From Heterohyrax brucei (taxonomy: Eukaryota > Chordata > Mammalia > Hyracoidea > Procaviidae), in contig CM053140.1 of assembly GCA_028571685.1 (NCBI GenBank), forward strand, positions 57,418,201 to 57,482,200: a DNA stretch of 64,000 bases, given 5' to 3'. A model generated the notes under the pieces. That model was not told where the DNA came from. It worked only from the letters and a program-made list of their open reading frames with translations, and did not search any database. The translations under genes and the position numbers were made by a program. Below, in pieces: positions 40,800 to 52,150 of the stretch. Position 1 is the first letter of the stretch; each line of letters begins with the position of its first letter.

Positions 40800-41754
40800 C
40801 TGCCCAGGCAGTGGGGAGGAAGAGTCCCAACCACCTCAGGGCCAGGGTGTGGGCACTGTGCCCTTCTGGGCACATGGCCCACATCTATCACCACACAGGT
40901 CAGGGCAGGAGGGAAGGGGAACCTTGGCCTTCTCTTCCATTTCCCCTCTGGGGCTTGGAGTCAGGTCCTAGCAAAGATCCCTCCACCTCTATTCTGTGTT
41001 CCCCTCTATTCTGTGCTCATTTGGAGCACCCAAGATCCACTTATGGGGATCTCTCACTTTGCTACTTTCTTCCTCTTGGAATGTTCGGGAAGAATGCACT
41101 GCTGAAGCCCAGAGTCCCAGCCCAGAAGATGCCCAGCAAAGTCAGCTGGACCAACCCCTAGGGCATGATGCTGAATTCCTTCCTATACAAGACTAGCTGC
41201 CTTATCACCCAGATGAGGCAACTCAGGCCAGGGAAGGCCAGGCATTGGTTTGTGGTAAGTCAGAGACTCAATGGCAGAGCCTGGAACAGAATTGCTAACA
41301 GACACATTCCATGTCATCACCAAATCACTGATTTCTAGAGTGCAGATCAACTATAGACTGACCACCATTCAGCCTGGCAACAGAGGCCTTACTTCCATAA
41401 TCCTATCCAACAACTCCCCCTTCCTGGGTCTCATGGGCAACCAAACCCCAAGCCCTCAAGTTTCCTGTCTCTACACAATTGTTCACACAGGTTCCTCTAC
41501 ATGAAGGTCCTTCCCAAACCCCTGACTGCTCAAATTCCCCTTAGGGTGAGCCATCCAGCCTCTCAAGTGCTGCCTCATCCTCCTCTGAATTCTCAGGGTG
41601 CTTCACTTCTACTCCTACCTTTGCATTCTCTGTAGTCTGTGGTCATCTGAAGCCACAGACTACCTCACCTCTGTGCCCTAGTGCTTGGCACAGGGCCTAG
41701 CAATCAGTAGCTGTTCAGTAAATCTCCCCGTCTCATTCCTCCTGTCCAACTGAT

Positions 41755-41885
41755 AATGGACAATAATAGCTACCATTTATTGAGCATTTACTATAGGCAT
41801 GGCACTGCACTGTCTCTCACCCTAGTTCAGGTATGTGACTTTCCTGAGGTCACAAAGCTCTGGAATTAGAATCCCGCTGGTGGTT
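41755..41885 (+). repeat. MIR SINE
   Basis: 'taccatttattgagcattta', 'ctataggcatggcactgcac' and 'ctgaggtcacaaagctctgg'. Confidence 0.75.
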
Positions 41886-41949
41886 GGCTCTAAATGAATA
41901 TGCTTTCTACCCAGTTTACCTCTTTTACGTCAGACCATCACCATCATAG

Positions 41950-42410
41950 ATGACTGTCACCTCTTACTCTTCAAGCCTCCTGACTAGCCTCCCTGCCTCC
42001 GTCTCACCCTTCCCGGTCTTGTCATTAAAGACTTCCCACAGCTCCCTGTGGCCCACTGGACAGAAATCCAAACCCCTGAGCATGGCATCTGAACTGTGTG
42101 ACATCTGGCCTCTGTCCTCTTTGCAGCTTCTCCTTTGGACTCAACACAGCGTCCCATTTTCCCAGCGGTACCATACTTTGATTCACTTCCAGGCTTTGCA
42201 AATGTTGTTCTCTCTGTCTGGAACACTCTTCCCTATCTTTCCTCTTGTGAACTCATACATCCCTCAAATCGAACACCAAGGTTACCTTATAACCTAGTTG
42301 GAGAGAAAAGCAACAAAACTGAGAGTTCTGTGAGGGCAAGTCCCGGGTCTATCTTGATCATCAGTGTGTCACCAAGGCTCAACCCACAATCAAAGCTCAG
42401 TAAGTGTCTG
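41950..42410 (+). repeat. L2 LINE 3' fragment
   Basis: 'cagaaatccaaacccctgag', 'tctgtctggaacactcttcc' and 'agtgtgtcaccaaggctcaa' are typical of L2 3' ends. Confidence 0.8.
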
Positions 42411-42599
42411 TTGAACAAAACAAATGAACGCTCCCTATGTAACTGTCGACTAAACAGAAAAGTTACTAAAGAACACAAGACCAGTGTTCTGAGGCCAGGG
42501 GTAAAGTGGAAGGGACTAAGGCCAAGGAGGCTGTGGAAAGCAGAGGCGAACACTGTCAGAGGCTGCTCTGCAGCAGAGCTAACTCTTGGCACAGTGAGT

Positions 42600-44110
42600 G
42601 TTTGTGAGACAGATGAAGGAAGGTGATCGTGTAAGGCAGGCTCTGAAAGTGTGCGCGAGCATGTGCGCGCGTGTGAGAAAGAGGTGAAGACGCATGTGAG
42701 GGACTGTATGTGTGCCACGTTTATAAATTAGTCTGCGGGAGGAGGCAAAGACGTCTGTGAAGGAGTCTGTGCGTGTGTTACACATGTGTGTGGGCCTGTG
42801 AGAGGTGACTATGTGAATGAGTGCATGTATGTGTCACATTTGTGTGTGGGTCTGTGACAGAGGTGAGGGCGTCTGTGACGAGGTATGTGCATGTGTGACA
42901 CTCGTGTGGGGGTATGTGAGAGGTGAGTACGTGAAGCAGTACATGTTATGTATTACATCTCCATGTGGCTCTCTGACAGCGGTGAGGGTGTCTGGGAAGG
43001 ACCGCACGGGTGTCTGCAGGTCTGTGAGGGAAGTACCGATGCCTGTGAAGGACTGCATGGGGGTACGCTGTCTGTGGGGGATCCACGGGAGAGGTGATGT
43101 AAATGCCGTGCAGGCTGTGCCTGTGTGGAAGTGTGTAGGTGAAGGAGGGTAAGGGAGGAAGGCTGTGTGTGCCTGGAATGCTCCCAGTGTGTCTATGTGA
43201 CAGAGGTTGTACTTGTCTGCTGGAGTGGGGGGAGGAGTGACGGAGAAAGAAAGCCAGAGGAGGGGGCACTGGAGGGAGGGGGTGCATGAGGGAGAGGCTG
43301 TGAGTGTGTGGGTGTGGGGGAGTGCTGTGAGCATGTGCAGGGGGAGCCGGTGTGCCTGTGAGTGTGTCCAATGAGGAAGGGAAGGTAGATGTCAGGGCTC
43401 TGCTAAGGGTGTGGCTGCTGTGGCCTCAGCCACAGGCTCAGTGCCAGAGGTGGGGGCTGGCCGTGGGCCCAGAGTGGGGGGCTCTGACAGAGCAGAAGAT
43501 TCCTCAGAGTCCTCTCTGGAGCCACAAGCGCCAGATTACCAAGTCCCTAGGCAGGGAGGTCGAGGAGGCCCAGATGTGTGTATGCCTCTACATCTGTCCA
43601 CAGCAAAACCTCTGGGCATTTATTTGTCTTTGTCTGTGTCCGGGTGTACAGGCCTGAGCTTGTGTGAGCACTGCTGGCTGTGTGTCTGTGCCTGTCTTTG
43701 TCTCTGTGTGTATCTGGGCCTTTGTTTCAGTGTGTGTGACTGCTGCTCTATGCCTGCCTGCAGGACTGCATTTGATTTTGTGTATCTCAGTGTAACTGTA
43801 TGTCCTTGATTCTGTGTGTCTCAGTAGTGGGTACAAGTATCCTCTGCGCCTGCTCATTGTATCTGTGGGTCCATGTGGCCTCAATGTACATGAGGAAATG
43901 CCGAGCTTTTGCAGTTCTAGACCCAGACCTAAGTGTGTCTAAGTGTAAGTATGTGTTTGTGTCTCTGTATGTGAGACTATGCTGTGTGCTACTACACAGA
44001 AGCGCTTATCTGTGGCTGTGTGATGTGTTTGTGAGGCCAAGGATGTATGTGTGTTTCTGTGTCTCTGTGTGTTATGTGTGTGTGTGTTGTGTGTGAGGGT
44101 CTGTCACAGA
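42600..44110. repeat. Degenerate TG-rich tract, about 1.5 kb
   Basis: Quasi-periodic 'gtgtgtgtgag', 'tctgtgacagaggtgagg' and 'tgtgtctctgtgtg' words over 1.5 kb. In 42.6-43.1 kb a unit of roughly 60-75 bp containing 'ctgtgag/aaggtgag' recurs. It looks like an eroded higher-order minisatellite. Confidence 0.65.
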
Positions 44111-44899
44111 CTGGTGAGCAAGTTAATCTCAGACTCCGTGACACGTGGAATAAAATCACGCTCCCATAATGGGATCATTCGTCTTCCTGTCCAAGGAGAG
44201 AACCAACTCTTCACCCTCTGCCCTGGGGGAGTCAGTGGGGCCAGGGCCAGGCACCAGCCCCCATCTAGTCCTCCTCTGGCCACAGCACCCCTTCCCCACA
44301 GCCAGACCAGGTTCTTTTGGCCTCCAGAGTACCCTGGTGCCCAGTGCAGGCTGAGGCTGCACTCTAAGACATGTAGAAGGGGCCTTACATGTCTGTCCCC
44401 AGCCCCCTGGCCCCACTCACTCCCAAAGACGGCTCTGCCCTGAGATGGGAAGGGAGGGTGCAGGAAGGAATCTTTGGGCCCCTCCTCCTCCTGGAGGGGA
44501 GGGATGAGCTGCAGGCCTGGCCGGGATTTTCCATCTCTCAGCAACAAGATTCCTGGTGAGCAGGCTGCGGGGTTTGGCAGGGCGCCTGCTGGAGACCCGC
44601 CCTCACCCGCCAGGATGCCTGGGTCCCCAGGGCCAGGCAGCAACCAGTTCCCTGGGGAGCTGGGAGGGCCCCAGAACTTCAGCCTACTACTGCCAGAGGC
44701 CTGTGGGAAAGCCAGACCCTTTCACACCCCGGTCTCCAACCAAAGTTGGCTCCCTAGTCCTTCAAGCAAACTGTCCCTCTTCTTCTGGCCTCCCTGAAGC
44801 TTCAGCCTAGCTTCAGAAAGCCTCCACAGGCCAGCCACCTAGAACCATCCACTCCTGCCTGAACCTGAGCATACATCCAGCCTGGGTTCTAGACCTTAC

Positions 44900-44956
44900 C
44901 TCTGGGTCTGAGGGTTTCCAAGGGCAGGGCTAGCTTCTCCCCTCCTAGCAGGGCTT
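44900..44956 (-). other. AHDC1: AHDC1 candidate noncoding 5' UTR exon, 57 bp
   Basis: Acceptor ATAGCCTTGTCCTCAG|AAGC and donor CCAGAG|GTAAGG on the minus strand, both strong, enclose 57 bp without an ATG. Adding it gives five noncoding exons before the coding exon, the number reported for the human gene. Confidence 0.45.
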
Positions 44957-46049
44957 CTGAGGACAAGGCTATGTACCCTGCATCTGGTAAATCCCTTTTG
45001 GTGCTAAAACCCTCTTGGTCTTAGCTCTCCTTCCTCACTGAGCTTAGAGGCACCAGGAAGATTTAAAACCCAGAGTTGGGGAAATTGAGGCAGTGAAAGC
45101 CCCTGTGAATCAATGGCACCACTATGAATCAACGGCAAAATCTGCCATCTGCATATACTGTCCTAATTCTGCCCAGTTGCAGTGGCTGCAACTCTTTCTT
45201 TCCTAGTCAGGGAGGGGGGTACAATTACAGGAGAGAGTGGGCATCGGCTGCATGGAGAGGGCAATGGGCTGGTGAGCCCCCTGAAACTACAGCACCCTAG
45301 ATGAGCAGCCAGAGAACAGGTTTGGTAAGATATTATGGTCGAGAAGTGAGACACTCTAAGATTTATGGCCCTAATTCTCCCTTAAATTCCCCTCCAAGCC
45401 CCCTAGTCCCAGCCTGGTCCCTCTAGTGCCATTCTGTGGCTCCGGGCCAATGTCAACTGTTGCCCATCCATCAACTGTTGCCAGGCAGTTTTCATCCCCC
45501 TGGGTTCCAAAGGAAGGGACTCAACTGACACTAGGGTCCAGACTGATGGGGAGGGAACATGACCCTAAAGAGATACCCAACAGCCCTCTGAAACTTCCCA
45601 GACACTGGGGGCTCACAGATCCCAGGGAAGAAGCTGAGCTGGTGGGTGGGGCCCAGAAGGAGGTAGCATCTCAGCCTTGGCACCACACCAGCCCCACCCT
45701 TTCAACAGACCAGGAGATCTGGGGCCATGCGGCCCTACAGCTCACAAGCTGACCTTGGGCAGTTGCTGCTTCTCCCTGGACCTCAGCCTCCCAGATGCGC
45801 AATGCAGGGAGTGGCTCAGATACCACAGGAGTCCCTTCAGCTCAGCCCCTTTAACTCTAAGCCCTGTCCTCTCTCTAGTTTAGGAGTATCACCCAGAATC
45901 TAGGCCAGATAGGATGAATCTGGGGGCAGCCATCACAAGGACTTCATAAGGCTTCCCAAGTCACAGCCAAAGAGATTCAACACACATCCGTTTTGCAGAA
46001 GAGTGAAACTGAGGCCTAAAGAGAGGGTCTGAGGCTACATCAAGACTGA

Positions 46050-46450
46050 GCTCTACCACTGGAGTGGTTAACAGCATAGGCTCTGGAGACAAAACGATTT
46101 GGATTAAAATCCCACCCACTCCAACAACTTGTTACGTGAAGACCTTTGCCTTCTCTGGGCCTCACCTTCCTCACCTGTAAAATGAGATCATCAGGGAACG
46201 TTGCATAGTAGCTGAGACCTTCAGTCTGGCAATACACACATTTGAACTCAGTTTCCACCTCCTCCTCTTCCAGGCTCTGTGGCGTTGGGCACAAGTTACT
46301 GTATGCTTTACTGCCTCAGACTCCTCATCTGCAAAATGGGCTAGCAGGGCCTCCTTACCAGCACTGCTGAGTTGAAATGAGAAAACGTGTGGAAAGGGCT
46401 TGGCATAGTGCCTGATACATATGAAGTGTGTGAACAACAGTAATGATCAT
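46050..46450 (-). repeat. Two adjacent MIR copies, reverse orientation
   Basis: 'tcctcacctgtaaaatgaga' and, about 140 bp on, 'ctcctcatctgcaaaatggg' each sit in a MIR context. The second ends 'cttggcatagtgcctgatac'. Confidence 0.8.
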
Positions 46451-46800
46451 GATTGTGGTTAGTACTAACATAAATCCAAATGGCTGGGTGAAGGGGAACA
46501 GGGATTCAGGCTAACCTCACCTTGAGCCTGGTCAGGACCTCCAGGGCCTCCATCCAGGAGAGCCAGCCAAATTCCTCACAGACCCCCAGCTGGCTCCCCT
46601 ATTCGTTAGAGAAGTCTCATTAGTGAGCCTGGGTACCTGCCCCTCCACCCATAATAAGCCTCATTAGTATCTTAGCCCCAAGCTCTGAGCCCAGAGTCTA
46701 TACATGTGCACACACATGAGGTGGGGGAGCTGCAACAGGCCACCAGCCAGGAGACAGCATCCCCGCCAACCACACCCCCTGCCTGTCATCCACAGGGCCC

Positions 46801-46916
46801 GTCACCACCCAGCTTGTCACCTGCCTGCCTCGCACCCGCACCACCTGTCACCCACCCAGCTCATCACCCACCCAGCCCATCACCTGCACCACCTGTCACC
46901 CACCCAGCCTGTCACT
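46801..46916. repeat. Minisatellite of CACCCACCCAGC-type units
   Basis: Repeated 'tcacccacccagc', 'atcacc' and 'gcaccacctg' words in about 15-17 bp steps. Confidence 0.75.
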
Positions 46917-47038
46917 AGAGCTGCCTGACAGGCATCTGGGTGGGGGACAGGAGATCGAGAGAAGAAGACCACAGGGGTGTGGAGCTGGGGGCCCCAGAGA
47001 CCCTGTGGGACCCCCACTTCAGCTCGGCATCCTGCAGC

Positions 47039-47052
47039 ATCGCCATGGCAAC
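47039..47052. promoter_or_regulatory. RFX X-box motif
   Basis: The minus strand reads GTTGCCATGGCGAT, a near-perfect RFX palindrome. It lies at 12.0 kb from the promoter, within unique sequence. Confidence 0.4.
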
Positions 47053-47930
47053 CTCTCAGCCGCAACCACTTTCCCAAACATCCCCCGCCCCGCCCCCCCC
47101 AGTCCCTGCTCTTAGCTGAGCTGAGGCTCAGAAGAGCCTGAGTGACAGCAGAATGGGGCAGGAAGGGGGAGTTCATCAGCTGGCTGGCCTTGGCCACTCT
47201 TTCACCTCTCTGGACTCGGTTACCCCATCTGCAAAGTGGAGGGGCTGTAAAGGGTGAGGTGCCTGTAGAGCAGCCCACCCCTCTCCAGCCTGGATTGGCA
47301 GAGCCAACTGCCAGTTAATCTCTGACGGCTAGGGGGTGGGACAAAAGACCAGGGTTTTCTGGGTTCTTCCATATTCCTTTGCCCCTAGCCTAGCCCAGAG
47401 AGGCTAAGCCCCTGGCCCAAGATCACACAGCAGAAGGAGGAGTAGGTCAGAAGGTAGAAGGGCTCTGCAGCAGGACTGCCAGCTGGAGACATCACACTGG
47501 GTGACCCAAGGTGACCAGGGGCTGAATTGGCCCCCACTTCCAAGCTGTATTATTTATAAAACCCAGAGCTCTGGTGCCGAGCAACAGCTGCAGCAATGCC
47601 TCTCCAGAGGCACATGCCATGATGCGATGGAGAAGACAAGGTACCTCCTCAGAGAAGACCTCCAGGATCCCTGGCCTCCCTCCAGGCTGGCTGGGGCAAG
47701 GGCTGAGGTGCAAAGGGGCAGCAGCTCTGTCCCTCCTCTCTCTCCCCACCCCCTCTCTCCTCCAGGCAGGCAGCGATAGGATTACTTCTGCATGACTGCC
47801 CACTCCACAGGGTTCCAGAGACCCTCCTGCCTGCAGCAATCTTTAAAATTCCTCCAGCCCAAACTCACTCCCTGTCTCCCTGCAGCAAAGGCTTCAGCAT
47901 CTACTGCAGTGTGCCTGCTGCCCACTGCTG

Positions 47931-47957
47931 CCACCACCACCACCACCACCACCACCA
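47931..47957. repeat. (CAC)n trinucleotide run, about nine units
   Basis: An uninterrupted CAC repeat on the plus strand; frames read poly-His, poly-Thr or poly-Val and are artefacts. Confidence 0.9.
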
Positions 47958-49189
47958 CCAAACAGGCTGGGGTGCAGGTCCCTGTCACCTATGGGCAAAG
48001 GTAGTTCCATCTTTAAGGTATAGCCCAGCATCCCTCAGAACCCTACGAGGCCAGGCACTGACCCCTCTCCTCTGTACACTGGTGATGGTCCAGGCCCACA
48101 GACCACGGTCGGAACACAGGTCCAGCATGGCAGTTGTGCCACGGCAGATGGGACGCCACATACAAATATACCTGGTGGGTCCTGGGATGTCAGCCAATGT
48201 CCTCTGCTGCCAGAATCTGGCTGCCCCAACCTCTGCTCTGACTCCCTCCCTGACTTACTCCCCTGATACTTGCTACCCCTGGGGTGAGCAGGCAGCTGGG
48301 CCAAGCCAGTGCTGTGGCTCCCCAGGGCACAAGAGGCAGGCAGGTGATCGATCCACTGAATTTTTTAAGGCCCTAATGGAACCTGCATCCCAGGACTTCC
48401 TGGACTGGGACACAGGCAGATGTCTTGGGGACACCCCCGCCCCAGCAATGCAGTTGCTTTCCCTATTAGGTCTTGGGTCAGGGGAACCTCTCTGCAAGCC
48501 TTCCCCCAGCAAGAGAAGAGGCACAAGAGACCCTGGGAAAGAGATGACACTGGGGGGCTGTGAGCCAATACCCAGGGGCTCCCCCAACCCCCCAGTTCTA
48601 ATGCAGGCAGAAGCAGCTCAGACTCTAAATCACTCCCCTCATGCTGCCCTCTGAGGCGGATTCTGTGCATCTGTAATTAGGGGGTGGAACAGATGGTGGA
48701 GATTCCGTTTAAAATCATGCATCTAGTAAAGTAACCTTCACTGTCGGAACTGACTCCCAGGGAGACCAAGCCCTGCAGCCAGATCTGAGGGTGGGAGGTG
48801 GGGGGACATCTCAAGCCAGAACCTCCCCCATCCTGTTATCTGAAGCCCCAGATCCAGTGTCCCTCTCAGGTGAGCCAAAGAGGGGAGAGGGATTTGGCAG
48901 GCACCTGGCAAAATGCAGCCTGGAGTTAAGCCCTCCTGGTACCCCTCTCCACCTCCATGCCAGAGCCAGGACAGGACTGGGTGCTCAGGTTTGCCCCACC
49001 CCCAAAGACGCCTAGAGCCCCCAAGCCCAGGCCAGGGTGCCCAGAGTCTAGGGATAGGACAGCTTTGAACCAGATGTCCAACTTCACTACCCAGGAACGA
49101 AAGGCCTAGGGCAGCGAGGGGGTAGAAGTGCCTCCCCAGGCAGAGGAGGCTCTGGGAAGTGGGGGAGGACTGGGCAGCAGAGAAGGAGA

Positions 49190-49571
49190 GACAGCACACA
49201 AGAGCAAGTGTGTGTGAAAGGGAGGGGACAGGAATGAGGTGGGTGGGGAGCTGCGGGAGAGTGCTGGAGGGAGGGTGTGCAGGAATGTGTGATTGGTGGG
49301 AGTGAGGGCTGTGGAACGGAAGCGGGGTATGTGGGGGGTGGGCTGTAGGTGCAAGAAAGAGCTGCTCAGGAGCCCAGGGGTGAATGGGTGTAGTTGTGAC
49401 ACAAGCTTGTGTGAGTGTGATGTCTACATATGGAGAGGTGTAGACACTGTTCCCGGGCCCTTAAATGGTGCAGGAAAGCACTGGGTGCTGGAGTTGAAAC
49501 AGCCTTTGGGGAGGTGTTTGGGATGTACAGTGAACTGTCTATTGGGGGAAATGGTGGGACCTATGGGGAAG

Positions 49572-49619
<48 letters not shown>

Positions 49620-50660
49620 CCACGCATGCATGCATGCACACAACAGCTCGGGTGGAAGCCTGTTGGGACATTATCTATTTGAGGCATTCTATGTCTGTAA
49701 GGTAAATGTTTCAGCTACAGGGGGTGATGAAGCAGTATGTGTATGGGTGTAGGAAGGATGTATGTTTGAGGAAATGCTGGGGAAAATGCTGGGGCTGCTG
49801 GAGACTGTGTATGTGTGCCTGTGTGTGTGTGTGCGTCTGGAAAGATGTTGAGGTCCTGAGAGTCTGAGTCTGTATTATGGCTGTAGCTGGGTCCTGGATG
49901 TATCTGAAGAGGTGTTACTGGATTGAAGAGGGAGCTGGTATGTTTCTAGATGAGGTAGAAGCTGTGTGTGTGTGTGTGTGTGTCTCTGTGTGTGTGTGTG
50001 TGTTAGGGTGTCTGGGATGTACTGGAGGTTGGAATGTTTTGAGTTTGTGATGTGTTTGGAAAGGTATATAGGTGGAATGTGTTTTGGGGATGTACTGTGT
50101 ATTTAGGGAGGGGTTGGTGGCTGTGTCTCCTAAAAGGTTACTGGAGCTGGAAGTGGACATCTGTATGGGTCTGGAGAGGCATGGGGGCTAAATAGAGGCT
50201 ATAGGCTTGAGAGTGTAGCAGTAGCTCTGTGTATGTGTATATGTTTGGGAAAGTGTGAGAAACCTTAATACCTCTGTATTTGCGACGAAAAGAATGGCAG
50301 GAGACGTTAGAGATGTTCTAGGGACTAAAGCACAGGCATCAGAAGGTATCAGGACTAACTGTTCTTGGTGTGTGGGGAAGTGTAGCCATGTCAGTAGGTG
50401 TGTGGTTGTTGTTTGGGAGTGTTGGGGCTGTGTGTATGCATGTGGGGGAACTGGAAGCTGTTTGAATTGGAATTGTTGTATATTTAAGGAGGTATTAGGG
50501 AATGTGGGCATGAGTAGGGTGGCTGTATTTGTGGCAGTGCTGGGACTGTGTGTAAGTAGAGCACTTGTGTGCTTAGGGGGAGCTGTGAGTGTGATGTGGA
50601 GTGATTGTACACAAGGAGGTGTTGGAGCTGTAGTTGGGTTCCTGTGCTCAGAAAGATGAC
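49190..50660. repeat. TG-rich tract with two pure (TG)n cores
   Basis: A perfect (TG)23 at 49573-49618 followed by GCATGCATGCATGCA, and a second (TG)n at about 49963-50003. Around them lie 1.4 kb of degenerate TG/GGTG words. Confidence 0.85.
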
Positions 50661-51189
50661 GGGGCTTCAGAGTACCACTGGGTCCTCCACCTCTGAGGAG
50701 ATGAAGGACAGAGAGCTCAAGCCTTTGTTCAACTACCCAACTGGGGGCTGCTCACTGGAACCCCTCTGCTGGGGTGCCGGCACGCCCCCAGGCCCTGTGT
50801 GGGGGCGGTGAGACAGCCGGTCCATCTGTCTCAGCCTGTACTGGGCCTGAGGAGCAGAGCCGCCTCCTCGCTCCCTGGGGGGCAGCAGCAGATCCCAGCC
50901 CACCCATCTGCCTTCAGATGGTCCAGGCAAGAGCCTCCACGAAGCTGCCTGGAGGGCATCGCTGTTTGAAGAGGCACAGGCTTGGGGGGGGCGTGATGCA
51001 CAGCACACAGTCCTCACGGAGGAGGCGGCTTTTAAAACCACTGACACCAGGAGAGAGGAAAAGGGAGGACAGGGTGCGGATGTCTGTCCTTGTGCTTCTG
51101 TGTGGGTCAGTGCCCACCTGTAAGCCCTGAAGCTGCTGTCCATGTGTTCCCGCTGACAGCCTCTCTTCAGTAGCACCTAGCCTCGGAGA

Positions 51190-52150
51190 GCACCCCTCCA
51201 GCTCAAACAAGCTCTCAGACACTCCTGCACACAGCTTCACGCAGGCAGCTGCACCGTCATACAGGCACACCCTACACTCTCACACACAATCACCCATACA
51301 CCTCCACAGATGTGCATAACTACACCTCACATGCGTACACTGTCACAGACATGGAGCTCCTGCCACGCCGTTATACTTTCCCATTTGTATACCTCACTAT
51401 GCATACCCCTATTACGCGTCCCAACTTCACAAAACCCACGTACAATACACATCCACCTCACACACACACACCTGTTACCTACACAGGCATCCGCACATAC
51501 ACACCTGACAACTAGCTATTACATATATTGTTCAAACACCCACACACTCCACATACCTTGGATACTCTGTCAACCCCTACCCTGTCTCACATGCTCTCAG
51601 CCTCTCTTATACACCTGAACTTGTCACGCCTTATACGCACATACATGCACATGCTTCAACACACACACACACACCCTCACCAACTTTCAGATAACTTTCA
51701 TATGCTCCAGTCCACCCAGTGCCCTGTGCTTTCCTAGAGGGGGCTGCTACCAACTGAGGGGTCTCCTGCCTCCCACCCTGTTAGGGGGGTGGTTGGGTGT
51801 GGGAACGGAGAGGGGAGTGAACCAACCCCACTCCTACTGCAGACACCACTGCTCTATGGAACCCTGCTTTTCACTCTGAGAGAGAACCCTTTCTCTGCAT
51901 TGGTGTGCCTGCCACCACATGTGTGAAGGGGTGAGCAAGTACGCAACATGTCTATGACAGGGCCTGTGTGTCACCACCTGTATGGGTAAAGAAGTGTAGG
52001 TGCATGTCCACCAGTTATGTATGTGACATGCAAGATGAGTGTGAGGGTGGAGGTTTGTGTGTACAATGTATGTATGGGAGTTATGTGTATACAGAGAGAA
52101 AGTGGGGGGGCAGAGCACGTACCGACAGGTATTAGTATGGGGGTGCACTT
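51190..52150. repeat. CA-rich then TG-rich degenerate tract
   Basis: 51.2-51.7 kb is CA-rich on the plus strand ('cacacacaca', 'tacacac'); 51.9-52.15 kb is TG-rich. This gives two arms of opposite strand bias around a unique 200-bp centre. Confidence 0.55.

Larger units (their letters stand above)
14325..44899 (-). other. AHDC1: Large AHDC1 intron (about 30.6 kb)
   Basis: Contains most of the dispersed repeats, two CpG islands (23.3-23.7 and 30.9-31.7 kb), purine-rich and TG-rich tracts and several compact unique islands with homeodomain or RFX-like motifs, each listed separately. Stretches such as 17.5-19.1 kb, 25.3-26.6 kb, 27.25-28.1 kb and 32.5-33.1 kb show nothing recognisable. The intron borders depend on the exon calls on either side. 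Confidence 0.45.

Noticed and set aside
42600..44443. Cys/Val-rich frames
   Set aside because: Translations of TG-rich degenerate repeat.
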